From the NCBI GenBank assembly GCA_947498785.1, contig CANMLS010000020.1, positions 1-64,000 on the forward strand: a stretch of DNA of 64,000 nt, given 5' to 3'. Position numbers and translations under genes: made by a program. The stretch's first letter is position 1. The number at the start of each line of letters is the position of its first letter. The notes below the pieces were generated by a model, which was not told where the DNA came from, made no database searches, and saw only the letters and a list, made by a program, of their open reading frames with translations. Origin of the DNA: an uncultured Aquimarina sp. GTDB taxonomy: Bacteria; Bacteroidota; Bacteroidia; Flavobacteriales; Flavobacteriaceae. Positions 55,871 to 64,000 of this stretch are shown here, in pieces.

Positions 55871-57037
55871 ATGATCGTTACAGATAATTTACTCGCTACC
55901 TTTTTAAAAACACGTTCTGATACTGAAGAAATATGTGCCCCTCTTCAGATAGAAGATTATGTAATTCAACCAATAGTAGATGTTTCTCCACCCAAATGGC
56001 ATATGGGACATACAACTTGGTTTTTTGAAGAGTTTATTTTGTCAAAATATGTTGAAGATTATAAGCGTTTTCATCCAGAATACGCTTATGTGTTTAATAG
56101 TTATTATGAAAGTGTGGGAAAACGAGTGGTACGAACTAATAGAGGTAATCTTTCAAGGCCCACAGTAAGCGAGGTTTATGAATATAGAGATTATGTTACA
56201 TCTAGTTTACAAGCTTTATTAGAGGAGAATGACAATCCAAAAATCCATGAACTTCTGGAAATTGGAATTCATCATGAAAAACAACATCAGGAATTATTAC
56301 TTACTGATATAAAATTTATTTTAGGTAATAATCCTTTACTGCCAAAATACAATGATACGTTTACAGAAAATCCTGTATTAAATCAAATTTCAGAATATAT
56401 TAGTATTGAAGAAGGAATATATGAGATAGGATATAGAGGAGGTGAATTCTGTTATGATAATGAATTAGGAGTACATAAGGTATTTCTTAATGAGTATGCA
56501 ATTGCTAATAGTCTTGTCACAAATCAAGAATATTTGGACTTTATTATTGATGGAGGATATGATAACAGTTTGTTGTGGCATGCCGAAGCTTGGGATTGGA
56601 TGCATGCAGAAAATGTAAAAGCTCCATTATATTGGCATAAAATAGATGATAAATATTATCAATATACCCTACGAGGATTAAAAGAATTGAGGATGGATTC
56701 TCCAGTGACTCATATTTCATATTATGAGGCATTTGCTTTTGCTCAATGGAAAGGAGAGCGTTTACCGACAGAGTTCGAGTGGGAAACTGCTCAATCCTTT
56801 TTTAAATGGGGAACACGATGGGAATGGACAGAAAGCGCATATCTACCATATCCTAACTACAAAAAGGCGCCAGGTGCTCTTGGAGAATACAACGGAAAAT
56901 TTATGGTAAATCAGAAAGTACTTCGAGGAGGTTCTGTTGCTACTCCACAAAATCATACGAGACCCACATATCGCAATTTTTTTCAACCTCACTTAAGATG
57001 GCAATTTACTGGATTGCGGTTGGTGAAGGATTTATAA
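55871..57037 (+). CDS. egtB: Ergothioneine biosynthesis protein EgtB (sulfoxide synthase)
   Basis: EgtB is a non-haem iron enzyme that joins trimethylhistidine to a thiol (gamma-Glu-Cys or Cys) with oxygen. The product is 388 residues from ATG 55871. The DinB-like N-terminal domain carries the iron-binding histidines in WHMGHTTWFFE (His47) and HHEKQHQE (His135 and His139). The C-terminal formylglycine-generating-enzyme-like part has GERLPTEFEWETAQ and the RNFFQPHLRWQFTGLRL hallmark. egtD follows 12 nt later, so they are an operon. EgtA and EgtC are absent from the window. Confidence 0.93.
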   Translation: MIVTDNLLATFLKTRSDTEEICAPLQIEDYVIQPIVDVSPPKWHMGHTTWFFEEFILSKYVEDYKRFHPEYAYVFNSYYESVGKRVVRTNRGNLSRPTVSEVYEYRDYVTSSLQALLEENDNPKIHELLEIGIHHEKQHQELLLTDIKFILGNNPLLPKYNDTFTENPVLNQISEYISIEEGIYEIGYRGGEFCYDNELGVHKVFLNEYAIANSLVTNQEYLDFIIDGGYDNSLLWHAEAWDWMHAENVKAPLYWHKIDDKYYQYTLRGLKELRMDSPVTHISYYEAFAFAQWKGERLPTEFEWETAQSFFKWGTRWEWTESAYLPYPNYKKAPGALGEYNGKFMVNQKVLRGGSVATPQNHTRPTYRNFFQPHLRWQFTGLRLVKDL

Positions 57038-57049
57038 TCTATATTTTCT

Positions 57050-58024
57050 ATGAATTCCAAAGATCAAAAAGTTTTAATTTCTACTTTTGAAAAAGAAGTG
57101 TATGAAGGCTTAACTGCTTTTCCAAAATACCTGTCCTCAAAGTTTTTTTATGATGAAGTAGGAGATGGTCTTTTTCAAAAAATAATGGCACTTCCAGAAT
57201 ATTATCTTACTCGTGCAGAATATGAAATTTTTGAAACTCATACATCAGATATTCTTCAAAGTTTTGATGCTACCAAAAAAGGCTTTGATCTTATAGAGTT
57301 AGGAGCAGGAGATGGAAAGAAAACCAAAGTACTATTAAGAGAATTACTTCGTCAGGAATATGATTTTAACTATAAACCTATAGATATTAGTGAAAATGCG
57401 GTTGATGGATTAGTTAAAAACCTTAAGGAAGAGATGTCTGAAATTATTGTACAAGGACAAATAGGAGAATATTTTGAGATTTTGGATCGCCTTAAGCATA
57501 TGAGTGATCGCAAAAAGGTAATTATGGTGCTAGGATCTAATATTGGTAATTTACTACATTCTAGGGCGATTCAATTCCTGAAAAAATTATACAACGCAAT
57601 GCATCCTGGAGATCTTCTTTTTATGGGATTCGATCAAAAGAAACATCCGCAGAAAGTTTTGGATGCATATAACGACAAAACTGGTGTAACAGCAGCTTTC
57701 AATAAAAATGTTTTGACCAGAATTAATAAAGAACTGGACGGTAATTTTGATTTAGATAAATTCATGCATTGGGAAACTTATGATCCCGAAAGTGGAACCG
57801 CCAAAAGTTATTTGGTAAGTAAAGAAAAACAAATCGTAGATATTAACGATTTGTCATTGGAGGTTCATTTTGAAGCGTGGGAGAGTATTCATACCGAAAT
57901 TTCTCAAAAATATGATGATGATACTGTAAAATGGTTGGTAGAAGAATCAGGTTTACGTATTGTCCAAACTTTCTCAGATCAAAATAATGATTATAAAGAT
58001 TATTTGATTACAAAAACTGAATAG
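57050..58024 (+). CDS. egtD: L-histidine N(alpha)-methyltransferase EgtD
   Basis: EgtD makes trimethylhistidine (hercynine) from histidine using SAM. The 324-residue product shows KFFYDEVGDGLFQKIMALPE, YYLTRAEYEIFE, ELGAGDGKKTKVLL (SAM site) and VMVLGSNIGN. It is 12 nt after egtB, so translation is probably coupled. Together the two give the core ergothioneine pathway. Confidence 0.95.
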   Translation: MNSKDQKVLISTFEKEVYEGLTAFPKYLSSKFFYDEVGDGLFQKIMALPEYYLTRAEYEIFETHTSDILQSFDATKKGFDLIELGAGDGKKTKVLLRELLRQEYDFNYKPIDISENAVDGLVKNLKEEMSEIIVQGQIGEYFEILDRLKHMSDRKKVIMVLGSNIGNLLHSRAIQFLKKLYNAMHPGDLLFMGFDQKKHPQKVLDAYNDKTGVTAAFNKNVLTRINKELDGNFDLDKFMHWETYDPESGTAKSYLVSKEKQIVDINDLSLEVHFEAWESIHTEISQKYDDDTVKWLVEESGLRIVQTFSDQNNDYKDYLITKTE

Positions 58025-58059
58025 TAGAAAATATAAAAAGAATTTTAAATTATAGGCGT

Positions 58060-58341
58060 ATGAAAGCAATATGGAATGGTCAGGTAATAGCAGAAAGTAA
58101 GGATACCAAGGTAATTGAAAACAATCATTACTTTCCGCCTGAAACTATAAAAAAAGAATTTTTTAAATCAAGCGCTACACATACCAATTGCCCTTGGAAA
58201 GGGATGGCTTCATATTACACTGTTGAGGTTGATGGTAAAGAGAATCAGGATGCAGCATGGTATTATCCCGAAACTAGTGATTTGGCAAAGCAAATTAAGG
58301 GATATGTTGCTTTTTGGAAAGGTATTGAGGTTGTAGAATAA
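58060..58341 (+). CDS. DUF427 family protein
   Basis: The 93-residue protein matches DUF427 (MKAIWNGQVIAESKDTKVIE, NHYFPPE, CPWKGMASYYTVEVDG and DAAWYYPETS), a small beta-barrel domain of unknown function. It is 35 nt after egtD in the same direction and is probably in the same operon. Confidence 0.9.
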   Translation: MKAIWNGQVIAESKDTKVIENNHYFPPETIKKEFFKSSATHTNCPWKGMASYYTVEVDGKENQDAAWYYPETSDLAKQIKGYVAFWKGIEVVE

Positions 58342-58381
58342 TATACTACTACAATATATTTATATTATGACTAGAAATATT

Positions 58382-58587
58382 TTAAGTTTTTATTTTCGTG
58401 TTAAAGCACGAATAACAAGAGGCAGATGATTCGTTGCCTTTTCCAGTGTTTACCACATAATTAATATAAATGTGTTTCTCATCTCGGCTAAACGCCAAGT
58501 CTTTTGGTGTTCTTAATCCAGAAGTTTATGTATCTCTATCAGTATTGAAAGAGCTTCTGTCTCTACCGGCAATTACTTCAGCTATCT
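58382..58587 (-). pseudogene. Possible SMP-30/gluconolactonase-like remnant
   Basis: A minus-strand frame reads EVIAGRDRSSFNTDRDT, stop, TSGLRTPKDLAFSRDEKHIY, INYVVNTGKGNESSASCY, then stop near 58382. The segment GLRTPKDLAFSRDEKHIYIN resembles beta-propeller repeats of SMP-30 or TolB-like proteins (PxGLAFSPDGKxLYVN). There is an internal stop and no start. The rest of the 827-nt gap (58342-59168) contains no gene I can support. Confidence 0.35.
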
Positions 58588-59168
58588 AAGCTTACTTTGT
58601 CGATATGATTGATCTAAAAGAAGCAGATATAAGAAAATAATAATAATATATAGAAACATATCATAGAGGTGTAAAATGAAGAATATCAATATGTCTGAAT
58701 CTGTTTTTATAGGCAAGTCTTTTTATATATAAAATGTATTGGACTATAAAACCCGAAGTGTCCTATTGGTAAAAGTTAAACGTATAAAATTGTTTAGAGT
58801 TGAGAAGCCTTGTCCAATAAAATATATTGTGTACGATATTATATTTGAATATCAATAAATTAGTAATTCCATCCACCTCCTTCTTTTTTTAGGAAAAATA
58901 AAATTGAAAAGACAAAAGCCTGAAAAGGTCTCCAAAAAATTCATGACTTTAAACTAATATTATTAATCTAATTTTTTTTAAAAAAGTCTTGCCACTTTAA
59001 TTTGGATGAACGACGCTGTGTGATTTATACCTTTGTGAAAAGAGGAAGAAATCAAAAAATAATGATTTTAAAGCTCTAATATTTGACAATATATATCAAA
59101 TGGAATATATATTGTTTTTTTAAAGTGTTGAGGTTATAAAATAACACTCAACACCCCAATCATTTATA

Positions 59169-59465
59169 TTATAAAATCAATAAGCTATTATCAGCTGCAG
59201 CAAAATCATTCCATAAATACCCATCAGCCTCAGTTTCATTGGTCCATTGACCATCTACAAGATATTTAAATTCAAAATTATTGTCTTTTGGAAGATCAAT
59301 CGTTCCTTTAAAATTTCCATTCTTTAATTTTTTAAGGACAGTAGCTTCTGCGTTCCATTCATTAAACTCTCCAGCTACACTCACGTTGGTTGCCTCTTTC
59401 GCAGGAACAATAAAAGTAACCTTGCAGATAGGTTTAGATTTTAAATATTGTTTTGTAATCGCCAT
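59169..59465 (-). CDS. Isoamylase early-set (CBM48-like) glycogen-binding protein
   Basis: The 98-residue protein is a single N-terminal isoamylase/AMPK-type carbohydrate-binding domain: CKVTFIVPAKEATNVSVAGE, FNEWN, FEFKYLVDGQWTNETEADGY. Such stand-alone domains probably bind glycogen or alpha-glucan. No partner enzyme is adjacent. Confidence 0.85.
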   Translation of the reverse strand: MAITKQYLKSKPICKVTFIVPAKEATNVSVAGEFNEWNAEATVLKKLKNGNFKGTIDLPKDNNFEFKYLVDGQWTNETEADGYLWNDFAAADNSLLIL

Positions 59466-59565
59466 AATTTTATATACTGTTTATATTGGTTAGTAAAAAT
59501 CAGCATTAAGTTACTACAAAACTTTATAATTTAAAAGAGAGAAGCGTCAGATTATCAGTTATTTA

Positions 59566-60648
59566 TTAACGATAACGATGTAGTGTGTTAAATAATTTAT
59601 CAAGATCCTCAATAGTATTATAAAAATGGAGACTTATTCTAATGCCCGGACCTCTTAATGAGGTAATGATATTATCTTCTTTTAGTTGGTTAAATAACCT
59701 ATGATTTCCGTTTATGTTAAAAATAGAACTATGTTTTGGTCGTTTTATAACATCCTCTTCTAACAGTTGTAACTTGGTAAGTTCAGATTTGGCATAATTG
59801 GATAATTCATTAATGTGTACTTCGATAGTAGATAAATTTATTTTGGAGAGGAAATCTAGAGAATATTGTAAACTTCCAAAGTTAAATGTATCCAAATGGC
59901 CACATTCGAATCTGGCTTGTAAACTTGTGTATGAAGAATCGTAGTCAGTATTGGATGCAGCATTTTTGTAATCAGAAGGAGTAATACTATCTAAGATGTT
60001 ATTTTTGAATAACATAAAACCGTTACCATAACCACCTAATAGCCATTTGTATCCACTGCATCCCATAATATCAATTCCTGAGGTGTCAAAGTCAAAAACT
60101 TTTGTACCACAGAATTGTGTAGCATCGGCAATGATGAGAATGTCAGGATATTTACTTTTTAAGGAAGCAAGAAATCCATGATCGATGGCAATACCATTAA
60201 TATATTGTACTAAACTAAATGCAAAAATATCAGGCTTGTTTTTTTTTATGGTATTTTCGATATTTTGTTCCAAAGTAGCATTCACTTTTGCATAACAAAT
60301 TTCAAATCCTTTATTAGCAACCGCAAAATTAATTGAGGGGTAATCCTCATCTAATAAAAGTACTTTTTTATTTTTTTTAAGTCCGTTTAAGATCGTATTA
60401 AAACCTATTGAAAAATTGGGAGTTAATACTGTATCACCTTCAGAATTCTTAAAAAAAGAAGCTATAGTTTTACGTACATTTGATAAAAAAGTGGCTTGAG
60501 TATTTCTAAATATACTACCCGAAATCAGAAAATCCAAATCATGTCCTTGTCTAAAATCAAGGAGTGAGTCATAGAGTAAACCAGAAGAAGCTGTATTGAG
60601 ATATGTATTCTGAGCTAAAATTGGGAATTCTTTTCTTAAATTCTTCAT
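59566..60648 (-). CDS. Class V aminotransferase-fold PLP enzyme
   Basis: The 360-residue enzyme is class V (cysteine desulfurase / selenocysteine lyase / isopenicillin N epimerase-like): NTYLNTASSGLLYDSL near the start, TVLTPNFSIGFN, IIADATQFCG and the PLP lysine in GCSGYKWLLGGYGNG. The ergothioneine C-S lyase EgtE belongs to this class, and egtBD lie 1.5 kb away on the other strand, so this is a candidate EgtE; the link is only positional. Otherwise it could be a generic desulfurase or lyase. Confidence 0.75.
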   Translation of the reverse strand: MKNLRKEFPILAQNTYLNTASSGLLYDSLLDFRQGHDLDFLISGSIFRNTQATFLSNVRKTIASFFKNSEGDTVLTPNFSIGFNTILNGLKKNKKVLLLDEDYPSINFAVANKGFEICYAKVNATLEQNIENTIKKNKPDIFAFSLVQYINGIAIDHGFLASLKSKYPDILIIADATQFCGTKVFDFDTSGIDIMGCSGYKWLLGGYGNGFMLFKNNILDSITPSDYKNAASNTDYDSSYTSLQARFECGHLDTFNFGSLQYSLDFLSKINLSTIEVHINELSNYAKSELTKLQLLEEDVIKRPKHSSIFNINGNHRLFNQLKEDNIITSLRGPGIRISLHFYNTIEDLDKLFNTLHRYR

Positions 60649-60713
60649 AAGTAATTTTAGGGCATTTTATTAAAAACTATATCTTTACTTACCTATACAA
60701 AGGTAGTATTAAT

Positions 60714-61652
60714 ATGTTTTCAAAAAAGAAAAAAACTTTGCAGATTGATCCTCAACAGCGAGAACTTTATGAACATGCACGTAAACGTGTTATTCAAAAA
60801 AAAAGACTTTTCCAGCATTTCATAATCTTTGCAGTAGGATCTATTTTTTTTATCATTTTAAATCTGGCATTTGGATATGGAAAAGAGATTACATTTTTTG
60901 GTGTGTCATGGTCTGTTGTTGCCATATTATGTTGGTTTTTTCTTTTAGCCATTCATTTTTGTAATGTATGGTTGTTTAGTACGTTTATGGGACAAGAATG
61001 GTCTGACCGCCAGATGGAAAGATTAATTACTAAACAAAAAGAAGAAATAGCTTTAATCCAAAAAGATATAGATCTAATGTATCCAAAGGGAGAACTTATA
61101 ATGAAAAAAGAAGAATTCATTAAAGAAAAGGCGTCTGAGATTGTAGGAGAATTAAAAGCAACTAAAAGTATGATCACAATGATTGCTGCAGCAGGAGAAA
61201 ATAATGCTTTAGGAAAGGACAATGATTTGGTTTGGCATTTACCTGATGATTTTAAACGATTTAAGAGTCTCACCTCTGGGCATAATATTATTATGGGACG
61301 TAAAACCTTTGAAACTTTTCCAAAATTACTTCCAAACCGTGTGCATATTGTAATTACTCGAAACACATCATATCAAGCAGAAGGAGCAATTGTAGTGCAT
61401 ACAATAGAAGATGCTCTGGAAGTAGCTAAAGGAGACGCGCAACCTTTTATTATTGGTGGTGGTGAAATTTATACTATGGGAATGGAACACTCTGATTGTA
61501 TTGAACTCACTCGTGTACATGAGTCCTTTGAAGCAGATGCTTTTTTTCCAGAAATTGATACCGAGGTTTGGAAACTAGAGAAGGAAGAGTTTCATGATAT
61601 CGATGAGAAACATAAACATTCATTCACCTATTTAACATATAAGAGAAGGTAA
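60714..61652 (+). CDS. 2TM domain-dihydrofolate reductase fusion
   Basis: The 312-residue protein joins an N-terminal 2TM domain (two hydrophobic helices in FQHFIIFAVGSIFFIILNLA and WSVVAILCWFFLLAIHFCNV, residues about 35-95), a charged linker with coiled-coil, and a DHFR domain from about residue 155: MITMIAAAGENNALGKDNDL, VWHLPDDFKRFK, IIMGRKTFETFPKLLPNR and FIIGGGEIY. DHFR reduces dihydrofolate for dTMP and purine synthesis; here it is likely attached to the inner membrane. The small lipoprotein gene overlaps its stop by one base (TAATG). Confidence 0.9.
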   Translation: MFSKKKKTLQIDPQQRELYEHARKRVIQKKRLFQHFIIFAVGSIFFIILNLAFGYGKEITFFGVSWSVVAILCWFFLLAIHFCNVWLFSTFMGQEWSDRQMERLITKQKEEIALIQKDIDLMYPKGELIMKKEEFIKEKASEIVGELKATKSMITMIAAAGENNALGKDNDLVWHLPDDFKRFKSLTSGHNIIMGRKTFETFPKLLPNRVHIVITRNTSYQAEGAIVVHTIEDALEVAKGDAQPFIIGGGEIYTMGMEHSDCIELTRVHESFEADAFFPEIDTEVWKLEKEEFHDIDEKHKHSFTYLTYKRR

Positions 61653-61885
61653 TGAAAGATATTGGTTTGATCTGTATTGTGTTATTATTTGTAAGTTGCG
61701 GAAAAGAAAAAAAGAAAGATCTTGTTACCAATCAAAGTAACGAGAATATAAAAGAAAAAATAGAACATACAGTTGCTGATGTGTCAAAAGAAATAGATAA
61801 AACATTAGAAAAAAAACTATACACATATATTAGAAAACCTTCGGATTCTATTTTTTATATTGAAAACGATACTTCAAAAAAATAG
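61652..61885 (+). CDS. Small lipoprotein, unknown
   Basis: A 77-residue product with a lipoprotein signal (MKDIGLICIVLLFVSCGKEK; Cys16) and a charged, lysine-rich mature part. It overlaps the DHFR stop codon by one base, so it is in the same operon. Confidence 0.6.
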   Translation: MKDIGLICIVLLFVSCGKEKKKDLVTNQSNENIKEKIEHTVADVSKEIDKTLEKKLYTYIRKPSDSIFYIENDTSKK

Positions 61886-62006
61886 GGCTATCTAATACTC
61901 AAAATAGAATTTTACTCCCAATAGAATTTGATAAAATATATACTCCAGATCTTACGGTAAAAGGTTTTTTATAAACAAAAGTATTGACAAACAGGTGTTT
62001 ATGTCT

Positions 62007-62039
62007 TTGATGGTTTGTAACTTTTAATGCTTACTTTTG
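62007..62039 (+). promoter_or_regulatory. Candidate fabD promoter
   Basis: TTG at 62007-62009 and TACTTTTG at 62032-62039, separated by 22 nt. It lies across the upstream part of the longest frame, so the ATG at 62066 is the likely start. Confidence 0.55.
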
Positions 62040-62065
62040 TCAAAATTTTAAATACACGATTTCAT

Positions 62066-62947
62066 ATGAATGCATATGTATTTCCAGGTCAGGGTGCCCA
62101 GTTTTCTGGAATGGGTCTTGATCTGTACGAAAACTCTGAAATTGCCAAAGAACTTTTTCATAAAGCTAATGATATTTTAGGTTTTGAAATTACTAAAATC
62201 ATGTTTGAAGGTTCTGTAGATGAGCTAAAGCAAACCAAAGTTACTCAACCAGCTATTTTTTTACATTCTGTTATTTTAAGTAAAGTATTAGGAGATAGTT
62301 TTAAACCAGACATGGTTGCAGGACATTCATTAGGAGAATTTTCTGCTTTGGTTGCAAATGGAACTCTTACTTTTGAAGATGCTCTACAACTGGTATCTAA
62401 GCGAGCAATGGCAATGCAAAAGGCATGTGAATTAAAACCATCTACAATGGCAGCGGTTTTGGGGTTAGAAGATGAGGTTGTTGAAGAAACTTGTGCTGAA
62501 ATTGAGGGAGTAGTTGTAGCTGCAAATTATAATTGCCCCGGGCAATTAGTGATTTCTGGCGAAGTTGAAGCTATCAATAAAGCTTGTGAAGTATTAAAAG
62601 AAAAAGGAGCTCGAAGAGCATTGGTGTTGCCTGTTGGTGGAGCATTTCACTCACCATTAATGGAGCCTGCAAGAGAAGAGTTGGCTGCAGCAATTGAGGC
62701 TACTACTTTTAGTACCCCAAACTGTCCAGTGTACCAGAATGTAACTACAAAAGCTGTTACAGATCCTTCTGAAATTAAGAAAAATTTAATTGCACAACTT
62801 ACTGCTCCAGTAAAATGGACGCAAAGTGTACAAAATATGATTGAAGAAGGAGCAACACATTTTACAGAAGTTGGACCAGGAAAAGTATTATCTGGATTAG
62901 TCAAGAAAATAAATCGTTCTATGGAAACAATTTTGGCTTCGATTTAA
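62066..62947 (+). CDS. fabD: Malonyl-CoA:ACP transacylase
   Basis: FabD transfers malonyl from CoA to acyl carrier protein for fatty acid synthesis. The product is 293 residues from ATG 62066 (MNAYVFPGQGAQFSGMG). The nucleophile is in GHSLGEFSAL, the catalytic Arg in SKRAMAMQKA and the histidine in GGAFHSPLM. A terminator follows at 62991-63022. Other fab genes are not nearby. Confidence 0.95.
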   Translation: MNAYVFPGQGAQFSGMGLDLYENSEIAKELFHKANDILGFEITKIMFEGSVDELKQTKVTQPAIFLHSVILSKVLGDSFKPDMVAGHSLGEFSALVANGTLTFEDALQLVSKRAMAMQKACELKPSTMAAVLGLEDEVVEETCAEIEGVVVAANYNCPGQLVISGEVEAINKACEVLKEKGARRALVLPVGGAFHSPLMEPAREELAAAIEATTFSTPNCPVYQNVTTKAVTDPSEIKKNLIAQLTAPVKWTQSVQNMIEEGATHFTEVGPGKVLSGLVKKINRSMETILASI

Positions 62948-62990
62948 AATAACATTCAACTTAATGATGAGTTTATCCTCATTAAAATCT

Positions 62991-63022
62991 CCCCTAAAGA
63001 TAAAGAAACTTTAGGGGTTTTT
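62991..63022 (+). terminator. Terminator of fabD
   Basis: CCCCTAAAG pairs with CTTTAGGGG around a short loop, followed by six T. Confidence 0.9.
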
Positions 63023-63410
63023 TGATTTAAATGCTACAGTAAAAATGATAGCATATTTAATTTAAAAAACTATTCTCTATATTCTAAATCGATTTAAAGC
63101 AAGTTATTTTGTTTGCATTTCAGTATGACAAAATATTTGTACTTATGGTTTTAAGTTTGTAATTAACAGATGTGTAATGATTTAAAAAAAAGATATGGAA
63201 TTCACACAAATAATTTTTGATATTGAAGTGAATAATTTTTAATTTTATTAGAGTCAATGTATAGTTATAATGGTATTTTTTGAAGACAAAATATAGATAA
63301 GATGATTGACTCGAAAAAGCAAATTTTGATAAAATATTTATATAGTGCAGACACAGATTGTGAGTGTCTTTAAATTGTTCACAGAATAATAATTTTTTAT
63401 CCCCAGAATT

Positions 63411-63569
63411 ATGTTAAAAAGCATTTTAAACATTAAAAATGTTCAAGAATTAAAAAGAGAAGCTCAAACTTTAATTAAAGGAGGAGTGGAAATACCATGT
63501 ATGAGACGTTCCGATTGTCCCAGTGGATACGACTGTAGTGATAATGGCTATTGCTATATAGTGTATTGA
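63411..63569 (+). CDS. Double-glycine-leader cysteine peptide (bacteriocin-like/RiPP-type precursor)
   Basis: A 52-residue ORF: an amphipathic leader (MLKSILNIKNVQELKREAQT), then LIKGG at 22-25, then a 27-residue core with four cysteines at 30, 36, 42 and 48, each exactly six residues apart (CMRRSDCPSGYDCSDNGYCY). The leader-GG-core layout is that of peptides exported by C39-peptidase-containing ABC transporters; the CxxDCPSGYxC core is similar to short bacteriocin-like ORFs of Flavobacteria. It has its own terminator at 63594-63623. No modification or export gene is in the window. The 463-nt gap upstream holds only the fabD terminator and AT-rich sequence. Confidence 0.7.
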   Translation: MLKSILNIKNVQELKREAQTLIKGGVEIPCMRRSDCPSGYDCSDNGYCYIVY

Positions 63570-63593
63570 TTTTTTGAATATTCAATGATTTTG

Positions 63594-63623
63594 AAAAGAG
63601 ACTATTTAAAATGGTCTCTTTTT
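63594..63623. terminator. Terminator after the peptide gene
   Basis: AAAAGAGAC pairs with GTCTCTTTT around a loop, with T runs. It overlaps the last codons of the partial minus-strand gene, so it may serve both. Confidence 0.8.
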
Positions 63624-64000
63624 TAGTATGCAATATGATTTCTTATCTTTATCAAAAAACAATACTAATAGAGGATTTTGATATTCATGTTTTTTTATTT
63701 TTTCTTTAAGTTTGGATAATTGTTTTTGATATTCTGGTACATGTTGGGTGTCATATTCTTTGGCTAAGTGAATAGCTTTTTGTTGTGTTTCTATTGCTGC
63801 TTTAAGCTGATTATCTTTTTCTAGTACTTCTGATAAGCTACGGCATGCCCATGGGGATTTAGGATGATATTCTACCCGTCTTTTAAAAACTTCTATAGAT
63901 TCCTTAATTCTTCTATCCTTTAATAATTTTCCTCCTATGAATCGTAGAGAATTTACACTATTCCACCGTTCAGCTTTTGGAAGAACAGGAAAACCATATA
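63606..64000 (-). CDS. TPR-containing protein, partial (5' end outside the window)
   Basis: The minus-strand frame runs from the window edge to TAA at 63608-63606, giving about 130 C-terminal residues: RWNSVNSLRFIGGKLLKDRR, SIEVFKRRVEYHPKSPWACR, LSEVLEKDNQLKAAIETQQK, AIHLAKEYDTQHVPEYQK. The middle is tetratricopeptide-repeat-like; similar tails occur at the end of alpha/beta-hydrolase-fold esterases, but the catalytic part is not visible. It is convergent with the peptide gene. Confidence 0.6.
   Translation of the reverse strand, partial: YGFPVLPKAERWNSVNSLRFIGGKLLKDRRIKESIEVFKRRVEYHPKSPWACRSLSEVLEKDNQLKAAIETQQKAIHLAKEYDTQHVPEYQKQLSKLKEKIKKHEYQNPLLVLFFDKDKKSYCILKKRPF

Noticed and set aside
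1-64000. CRISPR arrays
   Set aside because: No repeat-spacer pattern was found; the only tandem arrays are the 63-bp repeat and the LRR gene.

Overview
This 64 kb window is chromosomal DNA from a member of the Bacteroidota, almost certainly a marine Flavobacteriaceae (an Aquimarina-like genome is my guess, not shown). The evidence is the very AT-rich composition, promoters of the Bacteroidota type (TTG, about 19-23 nt, TAnnTTTG, seen upstream of tig, the LexA-like gene, hppA, etfB, thyA, egtB and fabD), many proteins with -AQ signal peptides or short lipoprotein signals, and families typical of this phylum (a folK-deoxynucleoside kinase fusion, a 2TM-DHFR fusion, DUF5686 outer-membrane proteins, AsmA-like giants, pdhB beside etfBA). 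Most of the window is ordinary core metabolism with good synteny. Accessory or decaying DNA is concentrated in a few places.

Layout. 0-4 kb: small membrane protein, then tig, clpP and clpX (protein folding and proteolysis). 4-9.4 kb: secreted small protein, GH3-family acyl-adenylase, DUF2797 protein, group II PLP decarboxylase, LysE-type exporter. 9.4-12.9 kb: a family of three paralogous secreted proteins of about 140 residues, the middle copy dead by frameshift plus stop, and a beta-helix secreted protein. 13-21 kb: AsmA-like protein, queuosine precursor transporter, folK-dNK fusion, XRE regulator beside a 63-bp tandem repeat, M19 dipeptidase, SpoU methyltransferase. 21-27 kb: lipoprotein, leucine-rich repeat protein, mutS, tRNA-Gly and tRNA-Leu. 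27-34 kb: second AsmA-like giant, then a decay hotspot (DUF1905 remnant, truncated methyltransferase, group II intron 3' end), then a TetR-SDR-DoxX operon with palindromic operators.

34-45 kb: pentapeptide protein, methyltransferase, nitroreductase, Ala/Glu-rich lipoprotein, then a LexA-like regulator divergent from a DUF559 nuclease gene and a broken radical-SAM DNA-repair gene, then esterase, App1-type phosphatase and membrane pyrophosphatase. 45-55 kb: soluble pyrophosphatase, DUF5686 protein, pdhB, etfBA, bifunctional nuclease, CNT nucleoside transporter and thyA. 55-64 kb: TonB-like protein, ergothioneine genes egtB and egtD with a possible egtE-like PLP enzyme nearby, membrane-anchored DHFR, fabD, a 52-residue double-glycine-leader cysteine peptide that is easy to miss, and the 3' end of a TPR protein.

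Functional links: thyA, DHFR and folK belong to one folate/dTMP pathway; the CNT transporter and the deoxynucleoside kinase could feed nucleoside salvage; the two pyrophosphatases both remove PPi; pdhB and etfBA are central carbon and electron-transfer functions. The most novel-looking items are the double-glycine peptide, the LexA-like/DUF559/radical-SAM remnant module, the 63-bp repeat ORF and the decaying secreted-protein family. I saw no CRISPR array, no intact insertion sequence and no rRNA.
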